A stretch of 6,027 nt of DNA from Spirochaetales bacterium (GTDB taxonomy: Bacteria > Spirochaetota > Spirochaetia > JAGLYY01). The position numbers and the translations under genes were made by a program. Under the pieces are notes generated by a model. The model saw only the letters and a program-made list of their open reading frames with translations. It was not told where the DNA came from and did not search any database. Positions 1 to 6,027 of this stretch are shown here, piece after piece (positions within the stretch are counted from its first letter, which is position 1; every line of letters begins with the position of its first letter). The stretch is from the NCBI GenBank assembly GCA_023131935.1, contig JAGLYY010000179.1, forward strand, positions 1-6,027, given 5' to 3'.

Positions 1-5
1 GTCAT
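1..5 (-). CDS. Start of a further gene downstream of gatE (only the first codon is visible)
   Basis: A ribosome binding site AAGGAGG on the minus strand (18..12) is followed after six bases by an ATG at 5..3, in a different frame from gatE. The spacing is ideal and the purine-rich stretch matches the other ribosome sites in this window, so a second gene of the gatE operon probably starts here, overlapping the last codons of gatE and coupled to it in translation. The product cannot be seen. GatD, the asparaginase-like ammonia-producing partner, would be the obvious candidate if the operon encodes a working GatDE, but that is inference only. The same bases could instead simply encode the C-terminal EKEEG of GatE. 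Confidence 0.45.
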
Positions 6-2004
6 GGCCTTCCTCCTTTTCAACAACGCTGCTTATATAAGCCATGAGTTCTGAGAGAGGAACCCGACCCGCTGCCTTCGGGGCGATTTTTCCCATTATC
101 CACCGGATTTTCGCTCCGGGATCTTTTTTGTTCGGGGTAAAAGCCTTTATCAATTCTTCGATCTCTCCGGATACCTCCTCGATAGTAAGCTGGGGAAAGT
201 CCGTACTAAGTTGATCGCTCCCACCCCATGAGTTTTTTGCCGCCCGGGGGATAAGAAGTTTAAGTAACTCATGTGATTCATTTGATTTATGCTGCTCTTC
301 AGTGCGAACCCGTTCTTTTACCATCTGACAGATGAGGAGCAGTTTATCGATAGTGAAATTGGCATAAGCGCGGTTCACCCCTTTAAAAATATTTCCAATG
401 AGAACTGCGCTGTATCGTATGGTGAATCCAAACTTTTCAGAGAGTTCCCGAAGCAGGGGGAATAAATTCCTTCGCTGAATAAAGTGATGAAGATCCTGGG
501 GAACCTTCGAATCAGTAAGAACCGCCGTCTGTTCGGCAGGTGTTGGAGGAAGATTTTTCCCGGTTTCAATAATCAGATCTTCCGGCAGCGGGATGGGCGC
601 GGAATCTGTATCGGGATACATCCTGTCGGGACCGGGAAGGACCCGTTCAAAAATTGTTGTTCCATCCGGCAGGGCTTTCCTGGTTTCCTCCGGGACACCG
701 GTAAAAGCCATCCGGCACCTTTCCCCGATGGTTTCTAAAGCGGTTTGCACATCCTCTTTCGGGGCAAGAAAAAGGATCTGCGCGTCCTCCGGTCCCGGAT
801 TGAGGATTTTTCGGAGTTCCTGGAGCAGCTCCTCCGGGATACCTTTCGGAATAAACCTACCATCTTCTCCCATATCCCCCTCCATCGCCTCACTGTGAAG
901 GAGATTAGGTTGTCCAAGGCATGGGATCACCTTCAGACGGCCACTGATTTCGTTAATAAAAGCTTGGCCCGGCTGAGTGAAGTATGAGAGAATCCCCTCG
1001 AATCCGGGCAGGTTCACCCCAATGAGCTCTCCCTCCGGGTCTCTTCTTAACCCGTAGGCATTGCCCTTTAGTTTTGTATGGGTGATCTCCCACCTGTCAG
1101 GATCCGGGACTTTAGTAGAAAGTTTGTCCCGTATTTGAAGGAGTGCCCATTGTCTGAAAGCCTCATTATGGGTAAGCCGGGGGATCCATTTCGTGTGGGC
1201 CACCCCTTTTATTTCAATCCTGGTGCCCCCGGTGACACTTACGTTCACGTCCTGCCGTGCGGCACCGATCCCTGTTCGGACCCTGCATGAGCTTCTGGCA
1301 AGGTAGCGCAGGTATTGGCCTGCTTCTTCCGCCTCGAAAGGGGTAACCATATCGGGATAGGTGACCATTTCAATCAAGGGAATACCCAGCCTGTCGGTGG
1401 CATATACCCTGTCATGTCCAATATCCGAGACTTCGCGACAGGAATCCTCTTCAAGACTCATCTGGATGATCCTGATTTTTTTCTCCGGCAGGTCGATCTC
1501 TCCTTCGAGCCCGATAATGGCAGTTCGTTGAAAACCTGTGGGGATACTGCCATCCAGATATTGTTTTCTGATGATGTGAACTTCCCCTACAATGTTGAGT
1601 TTAAGCATATGGGCGATTTCTAAGGAAAACCGGAGGGCCTCACGATTCAGAGGGAACGGGGGAGTATCATCTATATCATAAGTACAGGCTGTTTCATTCT
1701 TGATCCGATAGTAAATATTCTTCCGGGTTTTAAACTCCATCAAAGCCGTACCGTCATATTCCCCCAATTCACTTAATGTAGGGCGCATATGCCGCAGAAT
1801 TTCAGCATTGTAATCTTCAAAATCATGATAAACACCTGCGGGACATCTGCAGAATAGTTTTTCTCTTGTTGCGAGCTGCTGGTGGATCTCCAGACCGCAT
1901 TTAAAACCAAGATTTTTATATGTTTCCGGAGTTGCTTGATCTATGGGCACATAAGTGACTGCTTCTTTCGTTTTGAGGTGGTGTCGGGCATAGTGGGAGC
2001 TCAT
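1..2004 (-). CDS. gatE: Glutamyl-tRNA(Gln) amidotransferase subunit E-like protein (GatE), 3' end beyond the window
   Basis: GatE binds Glu-tRNA(Gln), phosphorylates the attached glutamate with ATP and amidates it with ammonia made by GatD, giving Gln-tRNA(Gln) in the cytoplasm. My translation of the minus strand is open for all 668 codons. Order: GLEIHQQL (37-44) and KLFCRCP (49-55) open the GatB/GatE cradle; then DGSIPTGFQRT (151-161), SLEED (183-187), DRLGIPLIEM (204-213), ARQDVNVSV (249-257) and EIKGV (264-268). An AspRS-like insert follows (about 330-430), then the GatE-type GVPEETRKALPDG (436-448) and LPGPDRMYPDTDS (456-468), a helical region and a YqeY-like tail. H41, E185 and E212 fit the metal-binding residues of the kinase site. 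The motifs at 436-468 and the insert mark GatE rather than GatB. The ATG has AGGAGG five bases upstream. About 25 residues precede the usual GatE start. No frameshift is seen. Confidence 0.92.
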   Translation of the reverse strand, partial: MSSHYARHHLKTKEAVTYVPIDQATPETYKNLGFKCGLEIHQQLATREKLFCRCPAGVYHDFEDYNAEILRHMRPTLSELGEYDGTALMEFKTRKNIYYRIKNETACTYDIDDTPPFPLNREALRFSLEIAHMLKLNIVGEVHIIRKQYLDGSIPTGFQRTAIIGLEGEIDLPEKKIRIIQMSLEEDSCREVSDIGHDRVYATDRLGIPLIEMVTYPDMVTPFEAEEAGQYLRYLARSSCRVRTGIGAARQDVNVSVTGGTRIEIKGVAHTKWIPRLTHNEAFRQWALLQIRDKLSTKVPDPDRWEITHTKLKGNAYGLRRDPEGELIGVNLPGFEGILSYFTQPGQAFINEISGRLKVIPCLGQPNLLHSEAMEGDMGEDGRFIPKGIPEELLQELRKILNPGPEDAQILFLAPKEDVQTALETIGERCRMAFTGVPEETRKALPDGTTIFERVLPGPDRMYPDTDSAPIPLPEDLIIETGKNLPPTPAEQTAVLTDSKVPQDLHHFIQRRNLFPLLRELSEKFGFTIRYSAVLIGNIFKGVNRAYANFTIDKLLLICQMVKERVRTEEQHKSNESHELLKLLIPRAAKNSWGGSDQLSTDFPQLTIEEVSGEIEELIKAFTPNKKDPGAKIRWIMGKIAPKAAGRVPLSELMAYISSVVEKEEGHD

Positions 2005-2009
2005 CAATT

Positions 2010-2015
2010 CCTCCT
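2010..2015 (-). promoter_or_regulatory. Ribosome binding site of gatE
   Basis: AGGAGG lies five bases upstream of the ATG at 2004. This perfect site fixes the start and shows that the N-terminal extension before the conserved GLEIHQQL motif is translated. Without it one might have chosen a later start closer to the usual GatE N-terminus. Confidence 0.85.
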
Positions 2016-2070
2016 GTATATTTTCCCCATATTGTTGCATGGTTTCTTTAAATTTGAAATGGGAATCTTA

Positions 2071-2100
2071 CCACAGAGCAAATCTCTACATCCTCTGTGG
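2071..2100. repeat. Perfect 8-bp inverted repeat in the gatE leader
   Basis: CCACAGAG (2071-2078) is matched exactly by CTCTGTGG (2093-2100), with 14 bases between. The half-sites are offset by 22 bp, about two turns of B-DNA, which suits binding of a dimeric or tetrameric regulator to one face of the helix. As RNA in the gatE leader it could form an 8-bp stem with a 14-base loop. No T-tract follows in either direction, so it is not an intrinsic terminator. Whether it acts as DNA operator or RNA structure cannot be told from the sequence. Confidence 0.5.
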
Positions 2101-2117
2101 CCCATCTTCTGCCATGG

Positions 2118-2146
2118 TTGCAAAGATAGGTGCTCCATGCTACAAT
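2118..2146 (+). promoter_or_regulatory. Candidate sigma70-type promoter of the IclR-family gene
   Basis: TTGCAA (2118-2123) and TACAAT (2141-2146) are separated by exactly 17 bases. The -35 matches the TTGACA consensus at four of six positions and the -10 matches TATAAT at five of six. Transcription would start near 2153, leaving a leader of about 44 bases before the GTG at 2197. The dyad at 2147-2165 covers the predicted start, which would suit autorepression. Confidence 0.6.
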
Positions 2147-2174
2147 TATTTCAATAATAGAAATATCGTTGCAA
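2145..2174 (-). promoter_or_regulatory. Candidate promoter of the gatE operon
   Basis: On the minus strand TTGCAA (2174..2169) is followed after 18 bases by AATAAT (2150..2145), which differs from TATAAT only at the first base. Transcription would start near 2138, giving a leader of about 134 bases that holds the 2071-2100 dyad. Its -10 box overlaps that of the opposing promoter by two bases, so the two promoters should exclude each other. The 18-base spacer and imperfect boxes make this weaker than the plus-strand promoter. Confidence 0.4.
2147..2165. promoter_or_regulatory. Candidate operator: TATTTC-N7-GAAATA dyad
   Basis: Six-base arms TATTTC (2147-2152) and GAAATA (2160-2165) form a perfect inverted repeat around a seven-base AT-rich centre. 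It starts directly after the -10 box of the regulator gene promoter and overlaps the -10 and spacer of the candidate gatE promoter. IclR-family proteins generally bind short palindromes near or within the promoters of their own gene and a divergent target, so this is the best operator candidate in the window. Assigning it to the adjacent regulator is inference; the AT-rich arms could arise by chance. Confidence 0.45.
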
Positions 2175-2196
2175 ATAACGAAAATCGGGGTAGCAG

Positions 2197-2934
2197 GTGA
2201 GTCAATCGGTACAGAGGGCTTTTGAGATAATAAGAAAGATAGCTGATCACCAGGGGGAACACACCTTAAGTGATTTGAGCCGCATTCTGCAAATGAATAA
2301 AACAACAACGTTCCGATATCTTGATTCTCTCGAAAAGCTTGATATCCTTGAGAGGCGGAGAAATACCTACTTCCTCGGGATCGGTCTCTTTGAGCTTGGC
2401 GCAAAGGTTGACGCGAAAACCTCTATTGTTAACAGCATTCATCCCATCCTCGAAGATCTTTGCCTCAGAATGAATGAAACGGTAAACCTTGCCCGGCTTT
2501 CCGGAGACCAGGCAACATACCTCGACAAGGTGGAGAGTACACGGGGGATGCAGATGAAGGCAACGGTGGGAGACAAACTTCCCCTTTACTGCACTGGTGT
2601 CGGTAAGGCGATATTATCAATACTCCCGCCGGAGCAGAGCAATCAACTTGTCAAGAATATAGAGCTGAAAGCGATAACAAGCCATACTCTGACGGACAGA
2701 GGGGCACTGAAACAGGCCCTTGATGATATTCGCAACAATGGTTTCAGTATTGATGACGAGGAATATGAATTTGGGCTCACCTGTGTAGCGGTGCCTCTGC
2801 GCCTTGAAAAATACAACTTCTTCGGGGCCATCAGCCTTTCAGGTCAAACGGTACGGTTTTCCGAAGAAGATATATCCCGGATGGTAGAGGCACTGAAAAC
2901 CGCTCGACAGAGGATTCTCGCTGTTTTTGAATAA
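2197..2934 (+). CDS. IclR-family transcriptional regulator
   Basis: A 245-residue DNA-binding regulator, the usual size for the family. The N-terminus has the typical SQSVQRAFEII opening, followed by a winged helix-turn-helix (about 5-66). In this domain TLSDLSRIL and NKTTTFRYLDSLEKLDIL form the turn and recognition helices, and YFLGIGLFELG is the wing and linker. Residues 78-245 form the effector-binding domain, with YLDKVE (108-113), the PLYCTGVGKAIL segment (129-140), NGFSIDDEEYEFGL (181-194) and CVAVPL (196-201). The effector is probably a small organic acid or sugar-derived metabolite, but the ligand cannot be deduced. The start is GTG: a TAG lies in frame six bases upstream, so nothing longer is possible. 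Its ribosome site is weak, only GGGG six bases before the start. It is divergent from gatE, sharing a 192-bp control region, and convergent with the transporter ATPase 46 bp away. Confidence 0.95.
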   Translation: MSQSVQRAFEIIRKIADHQGEHTLSDLSRILQMNKTTTFRYLDSLEKLDILERRRNTYFLGIGLFELGAKVDAKTSIVNSIHPILEDLCLRMNETVNLARLSGDQATYLDKVESTRGMQMKATVGDKLPLYCTGVGKAILSILPPEQSNQLVKNIELKAITSHTLTDRGALKQALDDIRNNGFSIDDEEYEFGLTCVAVPLRLEKYNFFGAISLSGQTVRFSEEDISRMVEALKTARQRILAVFE

Positions 2935-2980
2935 TCAATCCTTCGATTAATCTGCCGTTTCAGAGAGGGACCATTAACAT

Positions 2981-4057
2981 TCAGTTCCAGAGCAGTGAAA
3001 GATCTGTTTCCATGTCAAAATACTGACATTTCTGCATATTAAATTTCAATTTAATTTTGTTTCCTGCCTTCAGATTTGTGGTGGGATCAACAAGAAAATG
3101 GATCTGCATATCTCCCACTTTACAAACAATCAGATCGTCACGTCCCATTGGTTCAACGAAGAGAATCTCGGTATCAAAACCTTCTTTCTCATCAATTAGG
3201 ATATCCTGAGGTCGTATTCCCATTCTGACATTACCATTTACTACCTTTTTCGGTCTCCTTACATCAGGTATCTCGATCTTTACATCGCCAATTATCGCGT
3301 AAAGCTTTCCATTTTCACTTTTGATCTCCGCAACAAAGAGGTTCATCGGTGGATTTCCGATGAATTCGGCAATAAAGAGGGTCTTTGGCCGGTCATGAAG
3401 ACTTTCCGGGTCGGTAAATGCCTGAAGGACACCATTTTTTATTACCGCTATCCTGTCCGCCATGGTAAGTGCCTCGATCTGGTCATGAGTAACATAAATA
3501 CTGGTAATACCCAGTTCCCTTTGCAGCCTCTTTATTTCAGACCGCATTGAGATACGCAAGCGGGCGTCAAGGTTGGAAAGGGGTTCATCGAAGAGGAGGA
3601 GCTTGGGTTTTTTGATTAGAGCACGTCCCAGTGCGACCCTCTGCTGCTGCCCCCCCGAAAGCTGTCCGGGTTTCCTGTTCAGGAGATGCCCGATCCCCAT
3701 CAGATCGGCAATTCGCTGGGCCTCTCTTTTCATTTCTTCTTTAGGCCTCTTTTTCAGCCGGAGAGGATAGCTGAGGTTCTGATATACCGACATGTGAGGA
3801 TAAAGGGCATAGCTTTGAAATACCATCCCAATCTCTCTATCCTTTGGTGGAAGATCATTCACTTTCCTGTCATCAAAGATAATGTCACCATCCGATGGTT
3901 TGTAGATCCCGGCAATCATGAGAAGTGTTGTTGTTTTTCCACACCCTGAAGGGCCGAGAAATGCCACAAACTCACCATCTTTTATATCCAGATTTACCTT
4001 GTCAACGGCTGTCACACTGCCAAATTTCTTTACAAGGTTGTTAATAGTAATCGTCAT
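2981..4057 (-). CDS. Sugar ABC transporter ATP-binding protein (MalK/UgpC/MsmK type)
   Basis: This 358-residue protein is the cytoplasmic ATPase that powers the adjacent permeases. All motifs are intact: Walker A GPSGCGKTT (35-43), Q-loop FQSYALYPHM (80-89), signature LSGGQQQRVALGRAL (133-147), Walker B LLLFDEP (153-159), D-loop SNLDA (161-165) and H-loop histidine H191. The C-terminal part, from about 235, is the OB-fold/TOBE regulatory extension that separates the MalK/UgpC class from short ABC ATPases; FIGNPPMN and MGIRPQD are its hallmarks. The length is normal for this class. It is the last gene of the operon, 15 bases after the MalG-type gene, with GGAGAG five bases before the ATG. MalK, UgpC and MsmK share these features, so the substrate cannot be read from this protein. 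ATPases of this class sometimes serve several transporters. Confidence 0.96.
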   Translation of the reverse strand: MTITINNLVKKFGSVTAVDKVNLDIKDGEFVAFLGPSGCGKTTTLLMIAGIYKPSDGDIIFDDRKVNDLPPKDREIGMVFQSYALYPHMSVYQNLSYPLRLKKRPKEEMKREAQRIADLMGIGHLLNRKPGQLSGGQQQRVALGRALIKKPKLLLFDEPLSNLDARLRISMRSEIKRLQRELGITSIYVTHDQIEALTMADRIAVIKNGVLQAFTDPESLHDRPKTLFIAEFIGNPPMNLFVAEIKSENGKLYAIIGDVKIEIPDVRRPKKVVNGNVRMGIRPQDILIDEKEGFDTEILFVEPMGRDDLIVCKVGDMQIHFLVDPTTNLKAGNKIKLKFNMQKCQYFDMETDLSLLWN

Positions 4058-4072
4058 TTCTACTCTCCATTG

Positions 4073-4957
4073 TTATGATGAACCTTTTACCCCGCCCGCA
4101 AAGATGCTTAAGAGGTATTTCTGGGTGAAAATGTAAAATACCAGAACAGGCAGCAGCTGAAAAAGTCCGACTGCGGCTACCATGCTGTAGTTTGTAGGTG
4201 CAGTTTCTGAAAGAAGGTTGTTAAGGTATGTGGCAACTGTTGCTTTGTTTGCATTCACCATAAAAGAATATGGAATGATGAATGATCCCCATCCTTGAAT
4301 GAATGAAAAGATGGAAAGGGCGGCAATTCCAGGTTTGATCTGGGGAATCATTATTTCCCGCCAGGTTCTGAATCTTGAACAGCCGTCGATTAGTGAAGCC
4401 CTTTCCATGTCCCAGGAAACATTATCGAAGAACCCCTTCATCAACCAGATTCCCAGGGGAAGCTGCAAAGCCATGCTTACAAGGATTACTCCTCCCAGGG
4501 TGTTGTATCCAAACCCCCCTATGATGGGAAGCCCCCTTCCAAGGATTGGAATCCCGGAGATCCATTTGAGGACAAAATAAATGGCTATAAGAAGGGTTAC
4601 CGTCGGAAAAGCATGAAGAATCAGCGTCATTGAAAGAAATGCTTTTCTGCCTGGAAATTTTATTCTCGAAAGCGCGTAACCTGCCATCATGGAAACAACC
4701 ACAACCCCAAGGGTCAATCCTATGGCAAGGATCGTGGTATTAAAAGTTACCAGCCATATTTCCGGTTCAAATATAAAATTCCAGTTGGAAAGTGTTAATC
4801 CTCCGAAATTCCCCGCTCTGTCCACCGGCATCAAACCGTGGGTCTTGGTAGAAAAGGTGGAAATGATTATCCAGGAGTACCCGACAATTATGGGCAGGGT
4901 TATTATTATCAGAAGCAGGTAAGGGACGATTTTGGAAAATACTGTTTTTGGTTTCAT
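4073..4957 (-). CDS. Sugar ABC transporter permease, MalG/UgpE type
   Basis: This 294-residue inner-membrane protein is one half of the transport channel. The first membrane segment spans about 11-33. Further segments lie near 68-94, 108-131, 153-174, 211-231 and 258-279, giving the six-helix MalG layout. The EAA loop that docks on the ATPase is at about 184-205: ERASLIDG, then a run ending in EIMIP, including the conserved glycine (192). The C-terminus FAGGVKGSS closely resembles the FVAGLTAGAVKG-type ending common in MalG relatives. The ATG is preceded by GGGGAGG at good spacing and lies 12 bases after the stop of the MalF-type gene, so the two are co-transcribed and probably translationally coupled. 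Family members carry maltose, oligosaccharides, glycerol-3-phosphate and similar solutes; which one applies here is unknown. Confidence 0.95.
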   Translation of the reverse strand: MKPKTVFSKIVPYLLLIIITLPIIVGYSWIIISTFSTKTHGLMPVDRAGNFGGLTLSNWNFIFEPEIWLVTFNTTILAIGLTLGVVVVSMMAGYALSRIKFPGRKAFLSMTLILHAFPTVTLLIAIYFVLKWISGIPILGRGLPIIGGFGYNTLGGVILVSMALQLPLGIWLMKGFFDNVSWDMERASLIDGCSRFRTWREIMIPQIKPGIAALSIFSFIQGWGSFIIPYSFMVNANKATVATYLNNLLSETAPTNYSMVAAVGLFQLLPVLVFYIFTQKYLLSIFAGGVKGSS

Positions 4958-4969
4958 ATTATACCTCCC

Positions 4970-5938
4970 CTATAGAGTCTCAATTTTAGGGTCCTGGACG
5001 AGTTCATCAAACTTGAAATAGCGCATATACACAAAGGCCATAACGATCCCGATCGTTACGAGTATCGCGGCCAGGGCCGTTCCGAAACCCCATTGCAGGT
5101 TGCCAGAATAACTGCTTAATGCTTTATGATAAGCCCAGAGAGCCCAGACCTCCGTGTTATAAGCACCGTCGGTTAGAATCATAATCTGCTCGAAGGAGGT
5201 CATCAGAGACAGAGTCTGAAAAGTCGTAACAAACAAAAGGGGCCATCTGAGATGGGGAATTATCACATACCTGACCCTCTGCCAGTAGGTCGACCCATCC
5301 ACCAGAGAAGCCATCATCAAATCCTGGGAAATAGATTCAATGGCGGAGGAAAAGAGGATCATCCCAAATGATGCGCCAATGAAACCGTTAACCAGCACTA
5401 TGAAAAGGAAGGGCGCCGCGGGGATCCAGTTCTGAGGATCCAGACCAAGCGGAATTATTATCAGCTGATTCAGGATGCCATAAGGCGCGTCCGCACCTAT
5501 CCATCGCCACATCATCACGTATACAACTACCGGGGTAATGCGGGGCAGGAGCCACAATGCTCTGAACAGAAAACCCGCGGCCCTGTTAATGTGGGTAGTT
5601 AGAAGGGCGATAACCAGACTCAATCCAACGTTAAAGAATACCAGGGTGAATGCTACATACTTTATTGTGAGCCAGAGATGTTGTGGCGTTGCCGGATGGG
5701 TCGCTATTCGCTGATAGTTTTTCAAGCCCGTCCACTCCCAATTCTGAAAACCGGTGGCAGTGCTCATATTGGTTCCGGAAATGAAAAAGGTGATAATAAT
5801 CGGCAGAAAGAAAAAGAGTACAACCAGAATAAAAGCGGGAAGGAGAAACCAGAACCAGTCGTGTCTGCCCCCCCTCTTCAGTGTTTGTTCAGGTTCAGTC
5901 TTTTCTATAACAGAAACTGATTTTGTGCCTTTTATCAA
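4970..5938 (-). CDS. Sugar ABC transporter permease, MalF/UgpA/LacF type
   Basis: This 322-residue inner-membrane protein pairs with the MalG-type permease. A charged cytoplasmic N-terminus (1-27) leads into the first membrane helix (about 28-53). Others follow near 88-114, 122-146, 174-197, 232-250 and 284-305. The EAA loop is at about 206-228 (MMASLVDG, then a run ending in YVIIP). Six helices and just over 300 residues place it with the short UgpA/LacF forms rather than Escherichia coli MalF, which has extra helices and a large periplasmic loop. The start is TTG at 5938..5936, supported by AAGGAGG six bases upstream. Later ATG codons would cut into or remove the first helix. A terminator separates it from the preceding gene, so its expression probably depends on read-through. 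Confidence 0.95.
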   Translation of the reverse strand: MIKGTKSVSVIEKTEPEQTLKRGGRHDWFWFLLPAFILVVLFFFLPIIITFFISGTNMSTATGFQNWEWTGLKNYQRIATHPATPQHLWLTIKYVAFTLVFFNVGLSLVIALLTTHINRAAGFLFRALWLLPRITPVVVYVMMWRWIGADAPYGILNQLIIIPLGLDPQNWIPAAPFLFIVLVNGFIGASFGMILFSSAIESISQDLMMASLVDGSTYWQRVRYVIIPHLRWPLLFVTTFQTLSLMTSFEQIMILTDGAYNTEVWALWAYHKALSSYSGNLQWGFGTALAAILVTIGIVMAFVYMRYFKFDELVQDPKIETL

Positions 5939-5944
5939 GTAAAA

Positions 5945-5951
5945 CCTCCTT
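5945..5951 (-). promoter_or_regulatory. Strong ribosome binding site deciding a TTG start
   Basis: AAGGAGG (5951..5945) lies six bases before the TTG start of the MalF-type permease and only two bases after the T-tract of the upstream terminator. Its near-perfect match to the anti-Shine-Dalgarno sequence offsets the weak start codon. Any transcript that escapes the terminator carries the terminator hairpin just upstream of this site. Confidence 0.8.
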
Positions 5952-5953
5952 AT

Positions 5954-5982
5954 AAAAAAATGCCGGGTTTTAACCCGGCATT
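5954..5982 (-). terminator. Intrinsic terminator between two transporter genes
   Basis: AATGCCGGGTT and AACCCGGCATT (5982-5972 and 5969-5959) form an 11-bp perfect stem with a GC-rich core and a tiny loop. It is followed on the minus strand by seven T residues (5960..5954). It lies 13 bases after the stop codon of the upstream gene and just before the permease operon continues. Intercistronic terminators at this place are typical of binding-protein-dependent transporters, where they let the binding protein be made in excess over the membrane parts. Confidence 0.9.
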
Positions 5983-5995
5983 AAAGTAAGCAATA

Positions 5996-6027
5996 CTATT
6001 TAACGAGGATTTCATCACCCAATTCCG
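5996..6027 (-). CDS. C-terminal end of an upstream gene, probably the solute-binding protein
   Basis: Only nine complete codons and a TAG stop (5998..5996) are in the window, reading ELGDEILVK at the C-terminus. The frame is chosen because its stop lies directly before the intrinsic terminator; one other frame is also open but would run through the terminator hairpin. Family knowledge (the common order binding protein, MalF, MalG) and the terminator spacing suggest an extracellular solute-binding lipoprotein. The residues themselves are too few to show it. Confidence 0.5.
   Translation of the reverse strand, partial: ELGDEILVK

Noticed and set aside
484..1623. Several plus-strand open frames of 70-102 codons within this stretch
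   Set aside because: They lie antisense to the continuous gatE frame, lack convincing ribosome sites and show no recognisable protein family; the minus-strand frame carries all the conserved motifs.
1882..2157. A 91-codon plus-strand open frame spanning the gatE start and the control region
   Set aside because: It is antisense to the well-supported gatE N-terminus and has no family likeness.
2048..2404. A 118-codon minus-strand open frame running from inside the regulator gene into the control region
   Set aside because: It overlaps the conserved HTH coding part of the IclR gene and the promoter region, and its translation resembles no family I know; it is a shadow frame.
2935..2980. Possible bidirectional terminator between the converging regulator and ATPase genes
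   Set aside because: Only a weak four-base stem (AATC/GATT around CTTC near 2937-2950) is present, without a T-tract after it in either direction.
5421..5445. Direct repeat GGATCCAG ... GGATCCAG
   Set aside because: Two short copies inside the permease coding sequence, explained by the codons for LDPQNWIP; no further copies or structure.
5950..6027. Alternative open frame at the right edge reading through to a TAA near the permease ribosome site
   Set aside because: It would encode the terminator hairpin and T-tract as protein; the frame stopping at 5998..5996 just before the hairpin is far more natural.

Overview
The window carries two gene blocks around one regulator gene. It looks bacterial. 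There are sigma70-like promoter elements, an intrinsic (hairpin plus T-tract) terminator, strong AGGAGG-type ribosome binding sites, GTG and TTG starts, an IclR-family regulator and a MalFGK-type sugar ABC transporter. I cannot name the lineage from this sequence. The surprise is the left block. It encodes a protein with the full motif set of GatE, the tRNA-recognising and kinase subunit of the GatDE glutamyl-tRNA(Gln) amidotransferase, which is established as the archaeal form of this enzyme.

Layout: (1) Positions 1-2004, minus strand: a gatE-type gene, open for 668 codons and running off the left edge. A second gene with its own ribosome binding site appears to start at position 5 and overlap its end. 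(2) Positions 2005-2196: a divergent control region. Candidate promoters for gatE and for the regulator overlap at their -10 boxes. A TATTTC-N7-GAAATA dyad lies over that point, and a separate 8-bp dyad sits in the gatE leader. (3) Positions 2197-2934, plus strand: an IclR-family regulator. (4) Positions 2981-5938, minus strand: an ABC transporter operon in the order MalF-type permease, MalG-type permease, MalK-type ATPase. (5) Positions 5954-6027: a strong terminator and, before it, the last codons of an upstream gene, probably the solute-binding protein of the same transporter.

How the genes may work together: the transporter would import a sugar, oligosaccharide or glycerol-phosphate-like solute, with the two permeases forming the channel and the ATPase driving it. 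The terminator between the presumed binding-protein gene and the permeases would keep the binding protein in excess. The regulator is divergent from gatE and convergent with the transporter. By position it most likely controls itself and the gatE operon, and possibly the transporter through an operator outside the window. Why a GatE-like protein should be under IclR-type control is the main open question.
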